Positions 16,820-25,413 of a stretch of 64,000 nucleotides of DNA are shown here, piece after piece. Source of the stretch: Solibacillus faecavium (GTDB lineage Bacteria; Bacillota; Bacilli; Bacillales_A; Planococcaceae); NCBI RefSeq assembly GCF_014836905.1, contig NZ_JACSPZ010000009.1:95256-159255 (forward strand), in the 5' to 3' direction. The notes below the pieces were generated by a model that had not been told where the DNA came from, made no database searches, and saw only the letters and a program-made list of their open reading frames with translations. The position numbers and the translations under genes were made by a program. Position 1 is the first letter of the stretch. Each line of letters opens with the position of its first letter.

Positions 16820-18016
16820 ATGACAACAAAATCAGAACAACTTATTTCAACTACAGAAAAATTCGGAGCACACAATTATCACCCCCTGCCAATCGTTATC
16901 GAGAAAGCAGAAGGCGCTTGGGTGACAGACCCTGAAGGCAATCGCTACCTAGATATGCTTTCAGCGTATTCAGCGTTAAACCAAGGACATCGCCACCCTA
17001 AAATTATTCAAGCATTAAAGGATCAGGCAGATGCGGTAACACTAACTTCCCGTGCTTTCCATAATGCGACATTAGGGGAATGGTACGAGAAGATGTGCAA
17101 GCTCACAGGGAAGAATATGGTACTCCCTATGAACACTGGTGCTGAGGCGGTTGAAACAGCGATTAAAATGGCTCGTCGTTGGGGCTATGAAGTAAAAGAG
17201 ATCCCTGTAAATCAAGCCAAAATTATTGGTTGTGACGGCAATTTCCATGGTCGTACGATGGGTGCTGTATCGTTATCATCAGAAGCGGAATATAAACGCG
17301 GCTTCGGTCCTATGCTGGAAGGTTTCACTTTAGTTCCATACGGTGATATTGAAGCTTTAGAAGCTGCAATTACTCCCGATACAGTAGCATTTATTATAGA
17401 ACCGATACAAGGTGAAGCAGGTATTATCATCCCAACGGAAGGCTTTTTAAAAGCTGCCTATGAATTATGTAAAGCAAATAATGTTCTGTTTATTGCAGAT
17501 GAAATTCAAACTGGCTTATCACGTACGGGAAAACTTTTTGCCTGTGAATGGGAAGACGTTATTCCAGATGTATGTATTTTAGGTAAAGCGCTAGGCGGTG
17601 GTGTTTATCCGATCTCTGCAGTCGTTGCGAATGATGATATTCTTGGCGTATTCAACCCTGGCTCGCACGGCTCGACATTCGGTGGAAATCCATTAGCATG
17701 TGCAGTTTCCATAGCTGCAATTGATGTTCTGTTGGATGAAAAATTGACAGAGCGTTCACTTGAGTTGGGCAATTACTTTAAAGAGCAACTACAGACGATC
17801 GACAATGCTGTGATAAAGGAAGTGCGCGGTCGCGGTCTTTTCATTGGCTTGGAGCTTCATGAATCGGCTCGTCCGTATTGCGAAAAGCTTGCAGAACGAA
17901 AAGTATTATGTAAAGAAACACATGACACAGTGATCCGCTTTGCCCCACCTTTAATCATTTCAAAAGAGGATTTAGACTGGGCCATCGAGCAAATTAAAGC
18001 AGTTTTTAGTGAATAA
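16820..18016 (+). CDS. rocD: Ornithine--oxo-acid aminotransferase RocD
   Basis: 398 residues. PLP enzyme converting ornithine plus 2-oxoglutarate to glutamate semialdehyde and glutamate, the arginine/ornithine catabolic step. It begins [20 protein letters not shown], the classical RocD N-terminus. It has [18 protein letters not shown], the [11 protein letters not shown] metal/PLP region and the Schiff-base Lys in ILGKALGGG. The ATG at 16820 has AAGGAGG 8 bp upstream; a longer open frame from 16727 overlaps the preceding gene. No other roc genes are in the window. Confidence 0.93.
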   Translation: MTTKSEQLISTTEKFGAHNYHPLPIVIEKAEGAWVTDPEGNRYLDMLSAYSALNQGHRHPKIIQALKDQADAVTLTSRAFHNATLGEWYEKMCKLTGKNMVLPMNTGAEAVETAIKMARRWGYEVKEIPVNQAKIIGCDGNFHGRTMGAVSLSSEAEYKRGFGPMLEGFTLVPYGDIEALEAAITPDTVAFIIEPIQGEAGIIIPTEGFLKAAYELCKANNVLFIADEIQTGLSRTGKLFACEWEDVIPDVCILGKALGGGVYPISAVVANDDILGVFNPGSHGSTFGGNPLACAVSIAAIDVLLDEKLTERSLELGNYFKEQLQTIDNAVIKEVRGRGLFIGLELHESARPYCEKLAERKVLCKETHDTVIRFAPPLIISKEDLDWAIEQIKAVFSE

Positions 18017-18027
18017 ATAAATTTTAA

Positions 18028-18272
18028 GAGGCTGGGACATAAGTAGAAATTTCTTTGTATAAGGAAAATACTCTTATTAAGAAATGAATATTATATGAAT
18101 TGATTGTAGTGAAGGGGCGACTCCTGGGGGAACAGCACGACGCCTGAGACTACAGGCTCAGGCCGTGCCCCCGGGAAAGCGTCCCCGTAACGGAAATCAA
18201 TTCTGGCAGAAGCAGAAAAATATCTATTTTTTCTTTGAAAAAATAGATATTTTTCGTTTTGTCCCAGGCTCC
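18028..18272. repeat. Composite inverted repeat element with GTTGATT-type copy 3 inside
   Basis: GAGGCTGGGACAT (18028-18040) and TGTCCCAGGCTCC (18260-18272) are near-perfect inverted ends. Nested inside, at 18098-18202, is a reverse-orientation copy of the GTTGATT-type element, and at 18216-18254 a perfect 18-bp hairpin. The whole lies between rocD and ypsA. The nested arrangement suggests one intergenic element inserted in another, or a compound miniature element. Confidence 0.7.
18216..18254 (+). terminator. Perfect 18-bp hairpin, probable terminator
   Basis: AAAAATATCTATTTTTTC pairs exactly with GAAAAAATAGATATTTTT around a TTT loop. It probably ends rocD transcription and could work in both directions because of the A/T-rich arms. 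Confidence 0.7.
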
Positions 18273-18299
18273 ATTTTTTATCTTAAGGAGCGATTTTTG

Positions 18300-18857
18300 A
18301 TGAAATCACTTTATATTACCGGCTACCGTCCACATGAGCTTGGTATTTTTAACGATAAGCATCCAGGTGTCCCTATTATTAAATCAGCACTGCAAAACCA
18401 ATTACGTACCCTTATAGAGGATGGATTGGAGTGGGTTGTGATTAGTGGACAGCCAGGTGTTGAAACATGGGCGGCAGAAGTTGTACTAGAGCTAAAAAAT
18501 GAATATTCCACACTCAAATACTCCATTATAACGCCCTTCTTAGAACAAGAGAAAAACTGGAATGAGCATAAACAAGCAGCCTATATGAATATAGTAAATA
18601 ATGCCGACTTCGTAACAAGTGTGACGAAGCGTCCATACGAAGCACCTTGGCAGTTTATTGAAAAAGATAAATTCATCATTGATAATACGGATGCGACATT
18701 GCTCGTTTATGATGAGGAAAACGAAGGCTCCCCTAAATATGTGCTTCGACTCATCGAAAAGTATAAGGAACAGCATGATGAATATGAATTGTTCATGATT
18801 AATGCTTACGATTTACAGATGGTGGCGGAGGAAATGCAGCAAGGAGATAATTGGTAA
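18300..18857 (+). CDS. ypsA: YpsA-family (DUF1273, SLOG superfamily) protein
   Basis: 185 residues, the usual YpsA size. It begins KSLYITGYRPHELGIF; GYRPHELG is the family's N-terminal hallmark. VVISGQPGVETWAAEV is the Rossmann-like nucleotide-binding loop of the SLOG fold. TDATLLVYDEENEGSPKY is the second typical segment. In Bacillus subtilis YpsA has been linked to cell division and stress, but its ligand is not established. The ATG at 18300 follows AAGGAG; an earlier open frame runs back through the repeat and is not credible. Confidence 0.85.
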   Translation: MKSLYITGYRPHELGIFNDKHPGVPIIKSALQNQLRTLIEDGLEWVVISGQPGVETWAAEVVLELKNEYSTLKYSIITPFLEQEKNWNEHKQAAYMNIVNNADFVTSVTKRPYEAPWQFIEKDKFIIDNTDATLLVYDEENEGSPKYVLRLIEKYKEQHDEYELFMINAYDLQMVAEEMQQGDNW

Positions 18858-18965
18858 AGACTCCTTTAATTTTCCCAATTCAGTAAATATTCAGATTATA
18901 AATCACCTTTTTGCGGTATAATATATTAAATGAACTTATATATCGAATAACAAGGAGGCAACATT

Positions 18966-19277
18966 ATGAATCAATTATCGATGATTAACGAAACCACACC
19001 CGTAAATATCCCACACCATACGTATAAACGTGAATGTCGCTATACGAGAGGTATTAATATTCCCCTTGCAGATATAGAAAAGATATTAAGTGAATTGGAT
19101 AATGATGCACACATCTATTTTGAATTCCATAATATTGCGAAAGAAATTAAGCAAGGGACGTTATTGAACGGCTATGCGGGTCTCGCAAGTACTATATCAG
19201 ACTATTATAAGCGCGAAAAAAATATGGAAATTCCAGAATTAACGAACGGTCAGGATTTTTATGTGAAAATTGTTTAA
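18966..19277 (+). CDS. Hypothetical protein, 103 residues
   Basis: A soluble, mixed-charge protein beginning MNQLSMINETTPVNIPHHTY and ending FYVKIV. No signal peptide, membrane helix or motif I can name. AAGGAGG precedes the ATG by 8 bp, and a strong terminator follows at 19322, so it is a single-gene unit. Its neighbours, ypsA and fumC, give no functional hint. Confidence 0.7.
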   Translation: MNQLSMINETTPVNIPHHTYKRECRYTRGINIPLADIEKILSELDNDAHIYFEFHNIAKEIKQGTLLNGYAGLASTISDYYKREKNMEIPELTNGQDFYVKIV

Positions 19278-19321
19278 CTATTTATAAGGGGCTGACTTAT
19301 AAGTGTATAACACAAATAGCG

Positions 19322-19364
19322 ACGTCTAAAGCATCGATGAGATTAATGCTTTGGACGTTGTTTT
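19322..19364 (+). terminator. Intrinsic terminator after the 103-residue gene
   Basis: ACGTCTAAAGCAT (19322-19334) pairs with ATGCTTTGGACGT (19346-19358), with one mismatch-type pair, followed by TGTTTT. Confidence 0.88.
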
Positions 19365-19416
19365 ACATATTTTCTTCAAATTAAATAATTTTTCTAAAAA
19401 TTAACTAGGTAATCTA

Positions 19417-19449
19417 TTGACTTTCTAATTGATAAAGATTATCATTATC
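19417..19449 (+). promoter_or_regulatory. σA-type promoter overlapped by a near-consensus Fur box
   Basis: TTGACT (19417-19422), a 17-bp spacer and TATCAT (19440-19445) form a promoter. Positions 19431-19449 read GATAAAGATTATCATTATC; the reverse complement differs from the classical 19-bp Fur box in one base. Fur bound with Fe(II) would block polymerase here, so the transcript should appear in iron limitation. Confidence 0.88.
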
Positions 19450-19451
19450 AT

Positions 19452-19607
19452 TGTAAGGCAGACAAATTAGTTGTAGCATATTTTCGATACTGTTCCCCCC
19501 AGTTCAGATTCGAAACTCATTAATCACTTTACTCATATTTTGAAAAGATCTTTATCTTTTCTCCTGAAAGAATGGCAAATCCCCTCACACGATTTGCCAT
19601 TTTTTTA
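19452..19607 (+). ncRNA. Putative Fur-regulated small RNA (FsrA-like) or fumC leader
   Basis: A predicted transcript of about 155 nt from the Fur-box promoter to the terminator at 19571-19607, with no reading frame that has a ribosome site. It can fold into three hairpins. The first (19482-19517) shows TTCCCCCCAGTT in its loop. The second (19542-19561) is a perfect 8-bp stem. Then come CTCCTG and the terminator hairpin, whose loop reads CCCCTCACAC. C-rich loops able to pair with ribosome-binding sites, together with Fur control, are the known features of Bacillus FsrA. The alternative is an attenuating leader for fumC. Primary-sequence similarity to FsrA was not tested. Confidence 0.6.
19571..19607 (+). 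terminator. Strong intrinsic terminator upstream of fumC
   Basis: AATGGCAAATC pairs with GATTTGCCATT around a C-rich 9-nt loop, followed by TTTTTTT. It lies only 25 bp before the fumC ribosome site. Confidence 0.92.
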
Positions 19608-19647
19608 TCTAAATTTGGGTATACATATATTAAAGGAGATGATTTAA

Positions 19648-21039
19648 TTGGAATTCCGTATTGAAAAAGACACTTTAGGTGAAATCCGTGTACCGGCAGA
19701 TAAAATTTGGGGTGCACAAACACAGCGCAGTAAAGAAAATTTCCAAATTGGGACAGAAAGAATGCCCATTGAAGTTATCCGCGCGATGACGATCTTAAAG
19801 AAGGCAGCAGCACTCGCAAATAATAAATTAGGCAAGCTGTCTGATGTAAAAACAAAAGCAATTGTCGAAGCAGCAGACGAAATTCTGACAGGTAAATGGG
19901 ATGACCACTTCCCTCTTGTTGTTTGGCAGACAGGTAGCGGTACACAGACGAACATGAACGTAAACGAAACAATCGCCTACTTAGCAAACGAAAAGTTAGC
20001 TGCAAGTGGTTCTGAAGAAAAAGTTCATCCGAACGATGATGTAAATAAATCACAAAGTTCAAATGATACATTCCCTACTGCACTGCATATTGCAGCAGTT
20101 GAAATAGTTGAAAGCTATTTAATGCCGAGACTTAAACTCCTTCAGGCAACTTTAAAAGAAAAAGCAATTGCATTCAACGATATTATTAAAATTGGCCGTA
20201 CCCATTTACAGGATGCAACACCATTAACACTTGGGCAGGAAATCGGCGGCTGGCACCATATGCTGATAAAATGCGAAAAAATGATTATGGTTAATACTCA
20301 ATTTATGAAAGAGTTGGCAATTGGAGGCACAGCGGTAGGAACGGGTATAAACGCCCACCCGGAATTTGGGGCACATGCTGCAGCTGAAATCAGCAAATTA
20401 ACAGGTATTCATTTTACATCCGCTGAAAATAAATTCCATGCACTGACAAGCCATGATGAAATCGTTACAGCTCACGGTGCGCTAAAAGCATTGGCTGCGG
20501 ATTTAATGAAAATCGCCAATGATGTACGCTGGTTGGCAAGTGGCCCTCGCTCTGGTATCGGTGAAATTACCATTCCAGAAAACGAACCAGGCTCATCGAT
20601 CATGCCAGGTAAAGTAAATCCGACACAAAGTGAAGCGATGACAATGGTTGTGACGCAAGTTGTCGGCAACGATGCAACAATTGCATTTGCTGCATCACAA
20701 GGTAATTTTGAGCTGAATGTATTTAAACCAGTTATCATTTATAACTTCCTGCAGTCAGCACGCTTATTGGCAGATTCAATGAAATCATTTAACGATAACT
20801 GTGCAATTGGCATCGAACCGAACATGGAAGTATTGGATGCGAACTTGAAAAATTCGTTAATGCTTGTCACAGCACTTAATCCATATATCGGCTATGAAAA
20901 TGCGGCCAAAATTGCCAAAACGGCTCATAAAGAAGGTACAACGTTGAAGGAAGCCGCGATTGCGACGGGTCTTTTAACTGAGGAAGAATTTGACCGTTAT
21001 GTCGATCCAAAAACGATGATTTACCCAAATGCTGAATAA
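19648..21039 (+). CDS. fumC: Class II fumarate hydratase
   Basis: 463 residues. Iron-independent fumarase that interconverts fumarate and malate in the TCA cycle; homotetramer in the cytoplasm. The signature [12 protein letters not shown] is present, as are [13 protein letters not shown] near residue 97 and [16 protein letters not shown], which build the shared active site. It starts at TTG (19648), 9 bp after AAAGGAG. Position matters: it follows a Fur-box promoter and terminator, and no other promoter is obvious in the 40 bp before it. An iron link fits the enzyme's lack of an Fe-S cluster, but is inference. Confidence 0.93.
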   Translation: MEFRIEKDTLGEIRVPADKIWGAQTQRSKENFQIGTERMPIEVIRAMTILKKAAALANNKLGKLSDVKTKAIVEAADEILTGKWDDHFPLVVWQTGSGTQTNMNVNETIAYLANEKLAASGSEEKVHPNDDVNKSQSSNDTFPTALHIAAVEIVESYLMPRLKLLQATLKEKAIAFNDIIKIGRTHLQDATPLTLGQEIGGWHHMLIKCEKMIMVNTQFMKELAIGGTAVGTGINAHPEFGAHAAAEISKLTGIHFTSAENKFHALTSHDEIVTAHGALKALAADLMKIANDVRWLASGPRSGIGEITIPENEPGSSIMPGKVNPTQSEAMTMVVTQVVGNDATIAFAASQGNFELNVFKPVIIYNFLQSARLLADSMKSFNDNCAIGIEPNMEVLDANLKNSLMLVTALNPYIGYENAAKIAKTAHKEGTTLKEAAIATGLLTEEEFDRYVDPKTMIYPNAE

Positions 21040-21126
21040 TTTTTAAATATCCAACACAACCTTCCAACATGTCTAGTCAATTACTCTTTACAGGTAATAA
21101 ACTAATGTTGAGGAGGTTGATTTTTA

Positions 21127-21351
21127 TTGAAAAAATTCGAGTTTATAAAGGATGGTTATGAAATAGTCATCAATATTCTCGTGAATATACAGAACGAAAA
21201 CACTAAATACGTTGAAGCCGATGCCTATTATAAAGACTTCGGCAAATACCGCATATTAGTTTTAGCAGACTCCGTGGAAAAAGCGGTAGAAGTGGCAACA
21301 TATGAACTACTGACGAATCACCCATTCGAGAAAGTTATTATAGATTATTAA
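21127..21351 (+). CDS. Hypothetical protein, 74 residues
   Basis: A small soluble protein starting at TTG with AGGAGG 10 bp upstream. The sequence opens KKFEFIKDGYEIVINILVNI and ends EKVIIDY, and looks like one alpha/beta domain. It lies between fumC and a bidirectional terminator. No family recognised. Confidence 0.65.
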   Translation: MKKFEFIKDGYEIVINILVNIQNENTKYVEADAYYKDFGKYRILVLADSVEKAVEVATYELLTNHPFEKVIIDY

Positions 21352-21360
21352 GTCATAATT

Positions 21361-21399
21361 AAAGGGATGCTCCGAAATCGTATCAGAGCACCCCTTTTT
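21361..21399. terminator. Bidirectional terminator between the 74-residue gene and pilD
   Basis: AAAGGGATGCTC pairs with GAGCACCCCTTT with a small bulge around a 13-nt loop; T tracts occur on both strands. The two flanking genes converge here. Confidence 0.82.
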
Positions 21400-21401
21400 G
21401 T

Positions 21402-22163
21402 TTATAGTAGTAAATTTAAATACATATCAATAATTTGCTCTCCGTAAAAATACACAATAATAGCGGCAAGTGCAATAGATGGTCCAAATGGAACCGGAGT
21501 TTTACGCCCTTTACCCTGCACTTTTAAAATAATAATTCCTACAATTGTTCCAATAATGGACGCTAAAAATAATGTTAATAGCGTATTATAAGTCCCCAGC
21601 ACAAGACCGATTAATAAAAATAGCTTAATATCTCCGCCACCCATACCGCCTTTTGAAATAATGGCAATTAATAATAAGAGCGAAAAACCAAGCACTGCCC
21701 CAACAATACTATCCCACCAAGGATCCAGCGGGGAAAGAATTCTCCCTACAATTAAGAGCGGCAAGAAAAACAGTAAAATTTTATCCGGAATGAGCATGTA
21801 CGCAATATCCGAAACATTAATAATAACCAATAGCGAAATAAAAAGGAGCGCTACTGCGAGTTCCCATGTAATACCAAGCTGCCATGTAGCAAATGCGAAT
21901 AAAAGACCTGTTATCAGCTCCGTAAATGCGTAAATTGGTGATACTTTTACACCGCAAGTCCGACATTTCCCTCGTAGAAACACCCAGGAAAGAACAGGTA
22001 TGAGCTCAAAAGCGCGTAAACGGCGATTACAATTCACACAATGGGATGGCGGGGTCACAATCGATTCCTTTTTCGGTACACGTAAACCGACTACGTTGTA
22101 AAAAGAACCAAACACTAGCCCGAATATTCCTGCGAAAATTGTATACATTATTTCCATGTTCAA
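21402..22163 (-). CDS. pilD: Type IV prepilin peptidase/N-methyltransferase PilD
   Basis: 253 residues, multi-pass membrane aspartic protease (A24) that cuts prepilins after the Gly of the leader and methylates the new N-terminus. The N-terminal methylase domain carries the zinc tetrad C42, C45, C67 and C70. The two catalytic Asp lie in SDIAYMLIPDK and in the GGGDIKL motif, followed by the typical helices. It is the last gene on this strand of the pilus locus, separated from pilO by a repeat element of about 170 bp, so it may be read through or have its own promoter. ComC-type peptidases are similar, but the surrounding pil genes favour PilD. Confidence 0.92.
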   Translation of the reverse strand: MNMEIMYTIFAGIFGLVFGSFYNVVGLRVPKKESIVTPPSHCVNCNRRLRAFELIPVLSWVFLRGKCRTCGVKVSPIYAFTELITGLLFAFATWQLGITWELAVALLFISLLVIINVSDIAYMLIPDKILLFFLPLLIVGRILSPLDPWWDSIVGAVLGFSLLLLIAIISKGGMGGGDIKLFLLIGLVLGTYNTLLTLFLASIIGTIVGIIILKVQGKGRKTPVPFGPSIALAAIIVYFYGEQIIDMYLNLLL

Positions 22164-22196
22164 CGCTCCTTACTAGTCCTTGCTATATATTAAATG

Positions 22197-22363
22197 GTTG
22201 ATTTCCATTCCGGGTCGGACGCTTTCCGCGGGCAAGAATCAGAGTCAAATTTTTGTCTCTGATTCTTTGCGCCGAGGATGGTTGCAATTTATTGCGACCA
22301 CCGCAGAAGCACCGATATAGAATATATAGGGAATAACACTCGCCTCCCCCCATTCCAATCAAC
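22197..22363 (+). repeat. Intergenic GTTGATT-type repeat element, copy 4
   Basis: 167 bp between pilO and pilD. Its ends are GTTGATTTCCATTCCGGG and CCCCATTCCAATCAAC. The interior has CAAGAATCAGAG / CTCTGATTCTTTG and GGTTGCAA / TTGCGACC inverted repeats not present in the other copies. The rest of the gap (22364-22408) is unremarkable. Confidence 0.8.
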
Positions 22364-22408
22364 TACTTTGGTAATTGTTTTTTCATACCGATTATTGTAT
22401 TAAACACC

Positions 22409-23149
22409 TTACTCATAGTAGAATGTTGTGATTTGAATATTGGCTGTTACGATTTCTGATGCCTCTTCTGTAAATTGATCTTCTTCACCTGGGAGGGCAA
22501 AGTCAACAATATCAATTCGCATCACACGGTCTTTCATTTCTATTTCTTTTATAAACTGTAGCAAGCTTACATCATTTGGTGACGACACATTAATATTAAA
22601 TGTAACTAACTTTAATGAAGGTGGTAATGATTCTACAGCTATTGTTGAAACCGGTAATTCCTCTGGTACATCTGTTTCTTCCGTTGAATCATTAGCTTCC
22701 GTTTCAGTAGACTCTGTTTGTTCCACTGGTTCCGATCCATCGTCTGTTGCTTGCCCTTCTTCTGTCTCAGAAGCCATTGGATCCTGTAAGCCTGAGCTAG
22801 ATACGAGAGCATCATAGTTGTTAAAGTCGATACTTTGAATACGTGAGCCTGTTAAGTATTCAATTTCCTCAATTGAAAGAATCAACGCATCGATTTCTCG
22901 GTTAGCCGGCACTTTTTTTCGTAATACAAATTCATTTGTACTAGTTTGAGCTAGCTGTGAATGGTGAGTTGCAATCGTTTGTTCTAATGTAGAAATTTCC
23001 GTTTTTATATTCGTCATTTCATTTTGGATCGCCTGTTCTTCATCCTGCTTTGGCTTAACGACATAGTAGTAAACGGCAAATAACAGTGCCATCGCTAAAG
23101 CAATCACTAATAAAAGCGTCCCATTTTTACTACTTGAGAAGGAATTCAC
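22409..23149 (-). CDS. pilO: PilO-like type IV pilus inner-membrane assembly protein
   Basis: 246 residues. It has one N-terminal membrane helix (LLLVIALAMALLFAVYYYVV), then a coiled coil (about 38-65), then a long Glu/Thr/Ser/Asp-rich insert (about 125-165) and a C-terminal ferredoxin-like core ending TIQITTFYYE-like. Topology and position after pilN match PilO, which with PilM and PilN forms the inner-membrane alignment complex. It starts at GTG, which shares its G with the pilN stop (TAGTG). The acidic insert is not typical of proteobacterial PilO. Confidence 0.8.
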   Translation of the reverse strand: MNSFSSSKNGTLLLVIALAMALLFAVYYYVVKPKQDEEQAIQNEMTNIKTEISTLEQTIATHHSQLAQTSTNEFVLRKKVPANREIDALILSIEEIEYLTGSRIQSIDFNNYDALVSSSGLQDPMASETEEGQATDDGSEPVEQTESTETEANDSTEETDVPEELPVSTIAVESLPPSLKLVTFNINVSSPNDVSLLQFIKEIEMKDRVMRIDIVDFALPGEEDQFTEEASEIVTANIQITTFYYE

Positions 23150-23739
23150 TACTCGTCACCTCCTGCAGCTACATATAATTGATCGATTAATAACATAATC
23201 TCTACGCTATACCGTGGTACTTCACTAAATTGTTGCTCTGCACTTAATTCTTCTCCAACAGGATTAACATCAAAATTTTGAATTGTGCCTAGTTGAACAT
23301 CATTGAAATAAGGGCTTTTTTCAAGATTACTCACATATGTTGATATTGCATTTAATGTTTCAAAATCTACCGTAACTTGTACCCCTGTTTCAGAAAATAC
23401 ATAAGCACGCAAATATGTATTTAAAGGTAATAAATTTCGTGTTTCTGTAATAACCGGAGATACTGGAAATGATACTCTTTCCACAAAAGCGACAGATTCT
23501 TCTAATGAGCCCTGATTCATCGTTTCAAATGAGGCAACTTCAGCATTCAATTGATCGCGCGTTAAAATTAATGAATCCCGCTCTGGTATGGCGCTGGCAA
23601 TTTCACCTTTCGCACTGAAAAATGTCCAAGCCATAAGTCCAAGCGTTACCAATGATAAAATTCCGACTAAATAGAATGCAAAATTTAAACTAGCCTCGCC
23701 CTTTTCTATTTTGGGCATGAGGTTAATATCTGGAATCAT
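23149..23739 (-). CDS. pilN: PilN-like type IV pilus assembly protein
   Basis: 196 residues. It begins IPDINLMPK; the INLMP-like peptide is the conserved PilM-binding tail of PilN. One helix follows (NFAFYLVGILSLVTLGLMAW), then a coiled coil and a small C-terminal domain (LRAYVFSETGVQVTVDF). It overlaps pilM by 4 bp (ATGA) and touches pilO by 1 bp, so M-N-O are tightly coupled. Confidence 0.85.
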   Translation of the reverse strand: MIPDINLMPKIEKGEASLNFAFYLVGILSLVTLGLMAWTFFSAKGEIASAIPERDSLILTRDQLNAEVASFETMNQGSLEESVAFVERVSFPVSPVITETRNLLPLNTYLRAYVFSETGVQVTVDFETLNAISTYVSNLEKSPYFNDVQLGTIQNFDVNPVGEELSAEQQFSEVPRYSVEIMLLIDQLYVAAGGDE

Positions 23740-24713
23740 TCGTTAACCTCCTTTAGAGCAAGGCCCAACAATGTCGCATGCTTTGCTTTGCAGTTGGGAA
23801 ATTGAGCTTCAATAACAGCATCATCTACAATGCTTATCGGTGTCGGTAAATTGTCGCGTAAGAGTGCTTCGATAAGATGTAGTAATGGGTGATCTCCCAT
23901 CACAATAATTTCATCGACAACTTTTTCCCCTTTGTGGAGCGAGAATTTAAAGAAGTTCATCATGCGATCGATTTCCATTACTTGGTCTGTTGTTGCTCTA
24001 CGGAAATCATCCAAGTCTCCTGTATAACGAAACTCAACCTCTCCTGCATCAAAAGCTTCGTGCTGCCATTTATCCCAATCAGTATCAATTGTTTGGAAGC
24101 GTAAAAACTCTACTTCTCCATTTGAATAAATGCAAATCGACAGCTCGTTAATCGACCAATCCGTCACTAAGTATGTACGATTCGTTTCAATAAATTCAAT
24201 TTCCTCGAGCAAGCGTAAATTACATAAAGCCCGAATATCGGCTACTTGAGGATTTAAATGATTGTCTAATAAAAGACCAACCATCTTTCCAACTTCATCA
24301 GGAGGCGCAGCAAACAATACCGCTTTCCCATCGCCTTCCACTGAATCGTGAACGTCAATAAGTGGTTCCTGGAACGGTAAATGAATAGAATTCCCAAGCT
24401 CCATCTGCACAAATTCCTTTAGCTTTTTCCCACTTACATCTGCAGGATGCTCAAAAGTTTTTAATAATACAGACGTATCCGGTACGAGGAAACGGACATT
24501 TTGCTTCTTACCACCCCAGTTCGAGACATTTTCTTTTATCAAATCATATATCGCCATCTCGTCCATAATCGAGCCTTCTTGTACGGCATTTCTCGGTAAA
24601 GGCGTTTCATAAATAACGGGTTGATCAAGTAATTGCCCTTTGGAGACAAGCGCTCGGATCACGTAGTCATTTACGATAATCGATGCATGCGATTTTCTTT
24701 TCATTTTGAACAT
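23736..24713 (-). CDS. pilM: PilM-like actin-fold pilus assembly ATPase
   Basis: 325 residues, cytoplasmic, no membrane helix. The N-terminus HASIIVNDYVIRALVSKG is the phosphate-1 strand region of the actin-like/FtsA fold. Later pieces (KLKEFVQMELGNSIHLP, VLFAAPPDEVGKMVGLL, VTDWSINELSICIY) follow PilM. Known role: binds the PilN tail and, with PilN and PilO, links the motor to the assembly platform. GGGAGGG is upstream of the ATG. It follows the pilin gene by 138 bp containing a hairpin. Confidence 0.85.
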   Translation of the reverse strand: MFKMKRKSHASIIVNDYVIRALVSKGQLLDQPVIYETPLPRNAVQEGSIMDEMAIYDLIKENVSNWGGKKQNVRFLVPDTSVLLKTFEHPADVSGKKLKEFVQMELGNSIHLPFQEPLIDVHDSVEGDGKAVLFAAPPDEVGKMVGLLLDNHLNPQVADIRALCNLRLLEEIEFIETNRTYLVTDWSINELSICIYSNGEVEFLRFQTIDTDWDKWQHEAFDAGEVEFRYTGDLDDFRRATTDQVMEIDRMMNFFKFSLHKGEKVVDEIIVMGDHPLLHLIEALLRDNLPTPISIVDDAVIEAQFPNCKAKHATLLGLALKEVNE

Positions 24714-24800
24714 ATAGGGACCCTCCCCTTTATACTTTGCCTCTATTGCAGGGCAAGCTCAACTTCAAAGCTATTATACTAGCGAAATCATCACCCAATG

Positions 24801-24831
24801 GAACACCCAAACGCTGTTGGGTTGGGTGTTC
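24801..24831 (-). terminator. Hairpin between the major pilin gene and pilM
   Basis: GAACACCCAA and TTGGGTGTTC form a 10-bp perfect stem with an 11-nt loop. It has no real T tract on the minus strand, so it may be a partial terminator or a 3' stabiliser that keeps pilin mRNA more abundant than the downstream assembly-gene mRNA. Confidence 0.6.
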
Positions 24832-24851
24832 TTTGGGGGTTGATTAAATGA

Positions 24852-25313
24852 TTAGTCAGACCATGTGAAAGATGTTGTTTTCTCTTTTGAATCAACTTTT
24901 AAATTATCAATAGTTGCATCTTTAATTGTTACGGTTTTGTTACCAACTTTAACAGTACCAGTAACTGTTAAGGTTGTTGGAGTTGTTCCACTAGTAGTTG
25001 TAGTTCCTTTTGTTACTGTAATTCCTGTAACTGTTGTTTGACTCAACACTCCCCAAGAGTCTACATAAGGTGCTAACTTAGTCTTATCTGCAGACACTCC
25101 TGCTGATGTCTCATCAGTAAAATAAATATTTGCTCCACTTAATACATTTGCTACATCTGCTTTTGCTGCTTTTATACGACTGTTATCAATAATATTTCCA
25201 ATTGCAGGAATAGCAATTGCCGCTACAATCGCTAAGATAACAATTACTGCTAAAAGCTCAACTAAAGATAACCCCTTTTCATTTTTAATACGCTTCTTTA
25301 ATGTCTTAAACAT
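24852..25313 (-). CDS. pilA: Type IV major pilin (PilA-like prepilin)
   Basis: 153 residues. Class III signal: short charged leader, cut after G14, then LSLVELLAVIVILAIVAAIAIP with Glu at +5 of the mature protein (E19). The mature protein keeps the long hydrophobic α1 helix, then a globular domain of about 100 residues rich in Thr, Val and Ser. It lacks the paired Cys of Gram-negative pilins. It is embedded between pilC and pilM. I call it the major pilin because of position and the hairpin after it; no expression evidence exists. Confidence 0.88.
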   Translation of the reverse strand: MFKTLKKRIKNEKGLSLVELLAVIVILAIVAAIAIPAIGNIIDNSRIKAAKADVANVLSGANIYFTDETSAGVSADKTKLAPYVDSWGVLSQTTVTGITVTKGTTTTSGTTPTTLTVTGTVKVGNKTVTIKDATIDNLKVDSKEKTTSFTWSD

Positions 25314-25413
25314 ATTAATTCCTCCTTTAAATTCTAAATTATTTACTATTTTATTTTTTGCACTGACGCTTTGTTTGCTTTAATGCCTCCTTGCAAAACG
25401 CCCATTCTATTTT

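Noticed and set aside
18165..18299. N-terminal extension of the YpsA-family protein
   Set aside because: It is encoded by the repeat element and hairpin; the AAGGAG-preceded ATG at 18300 gives the normal family length.
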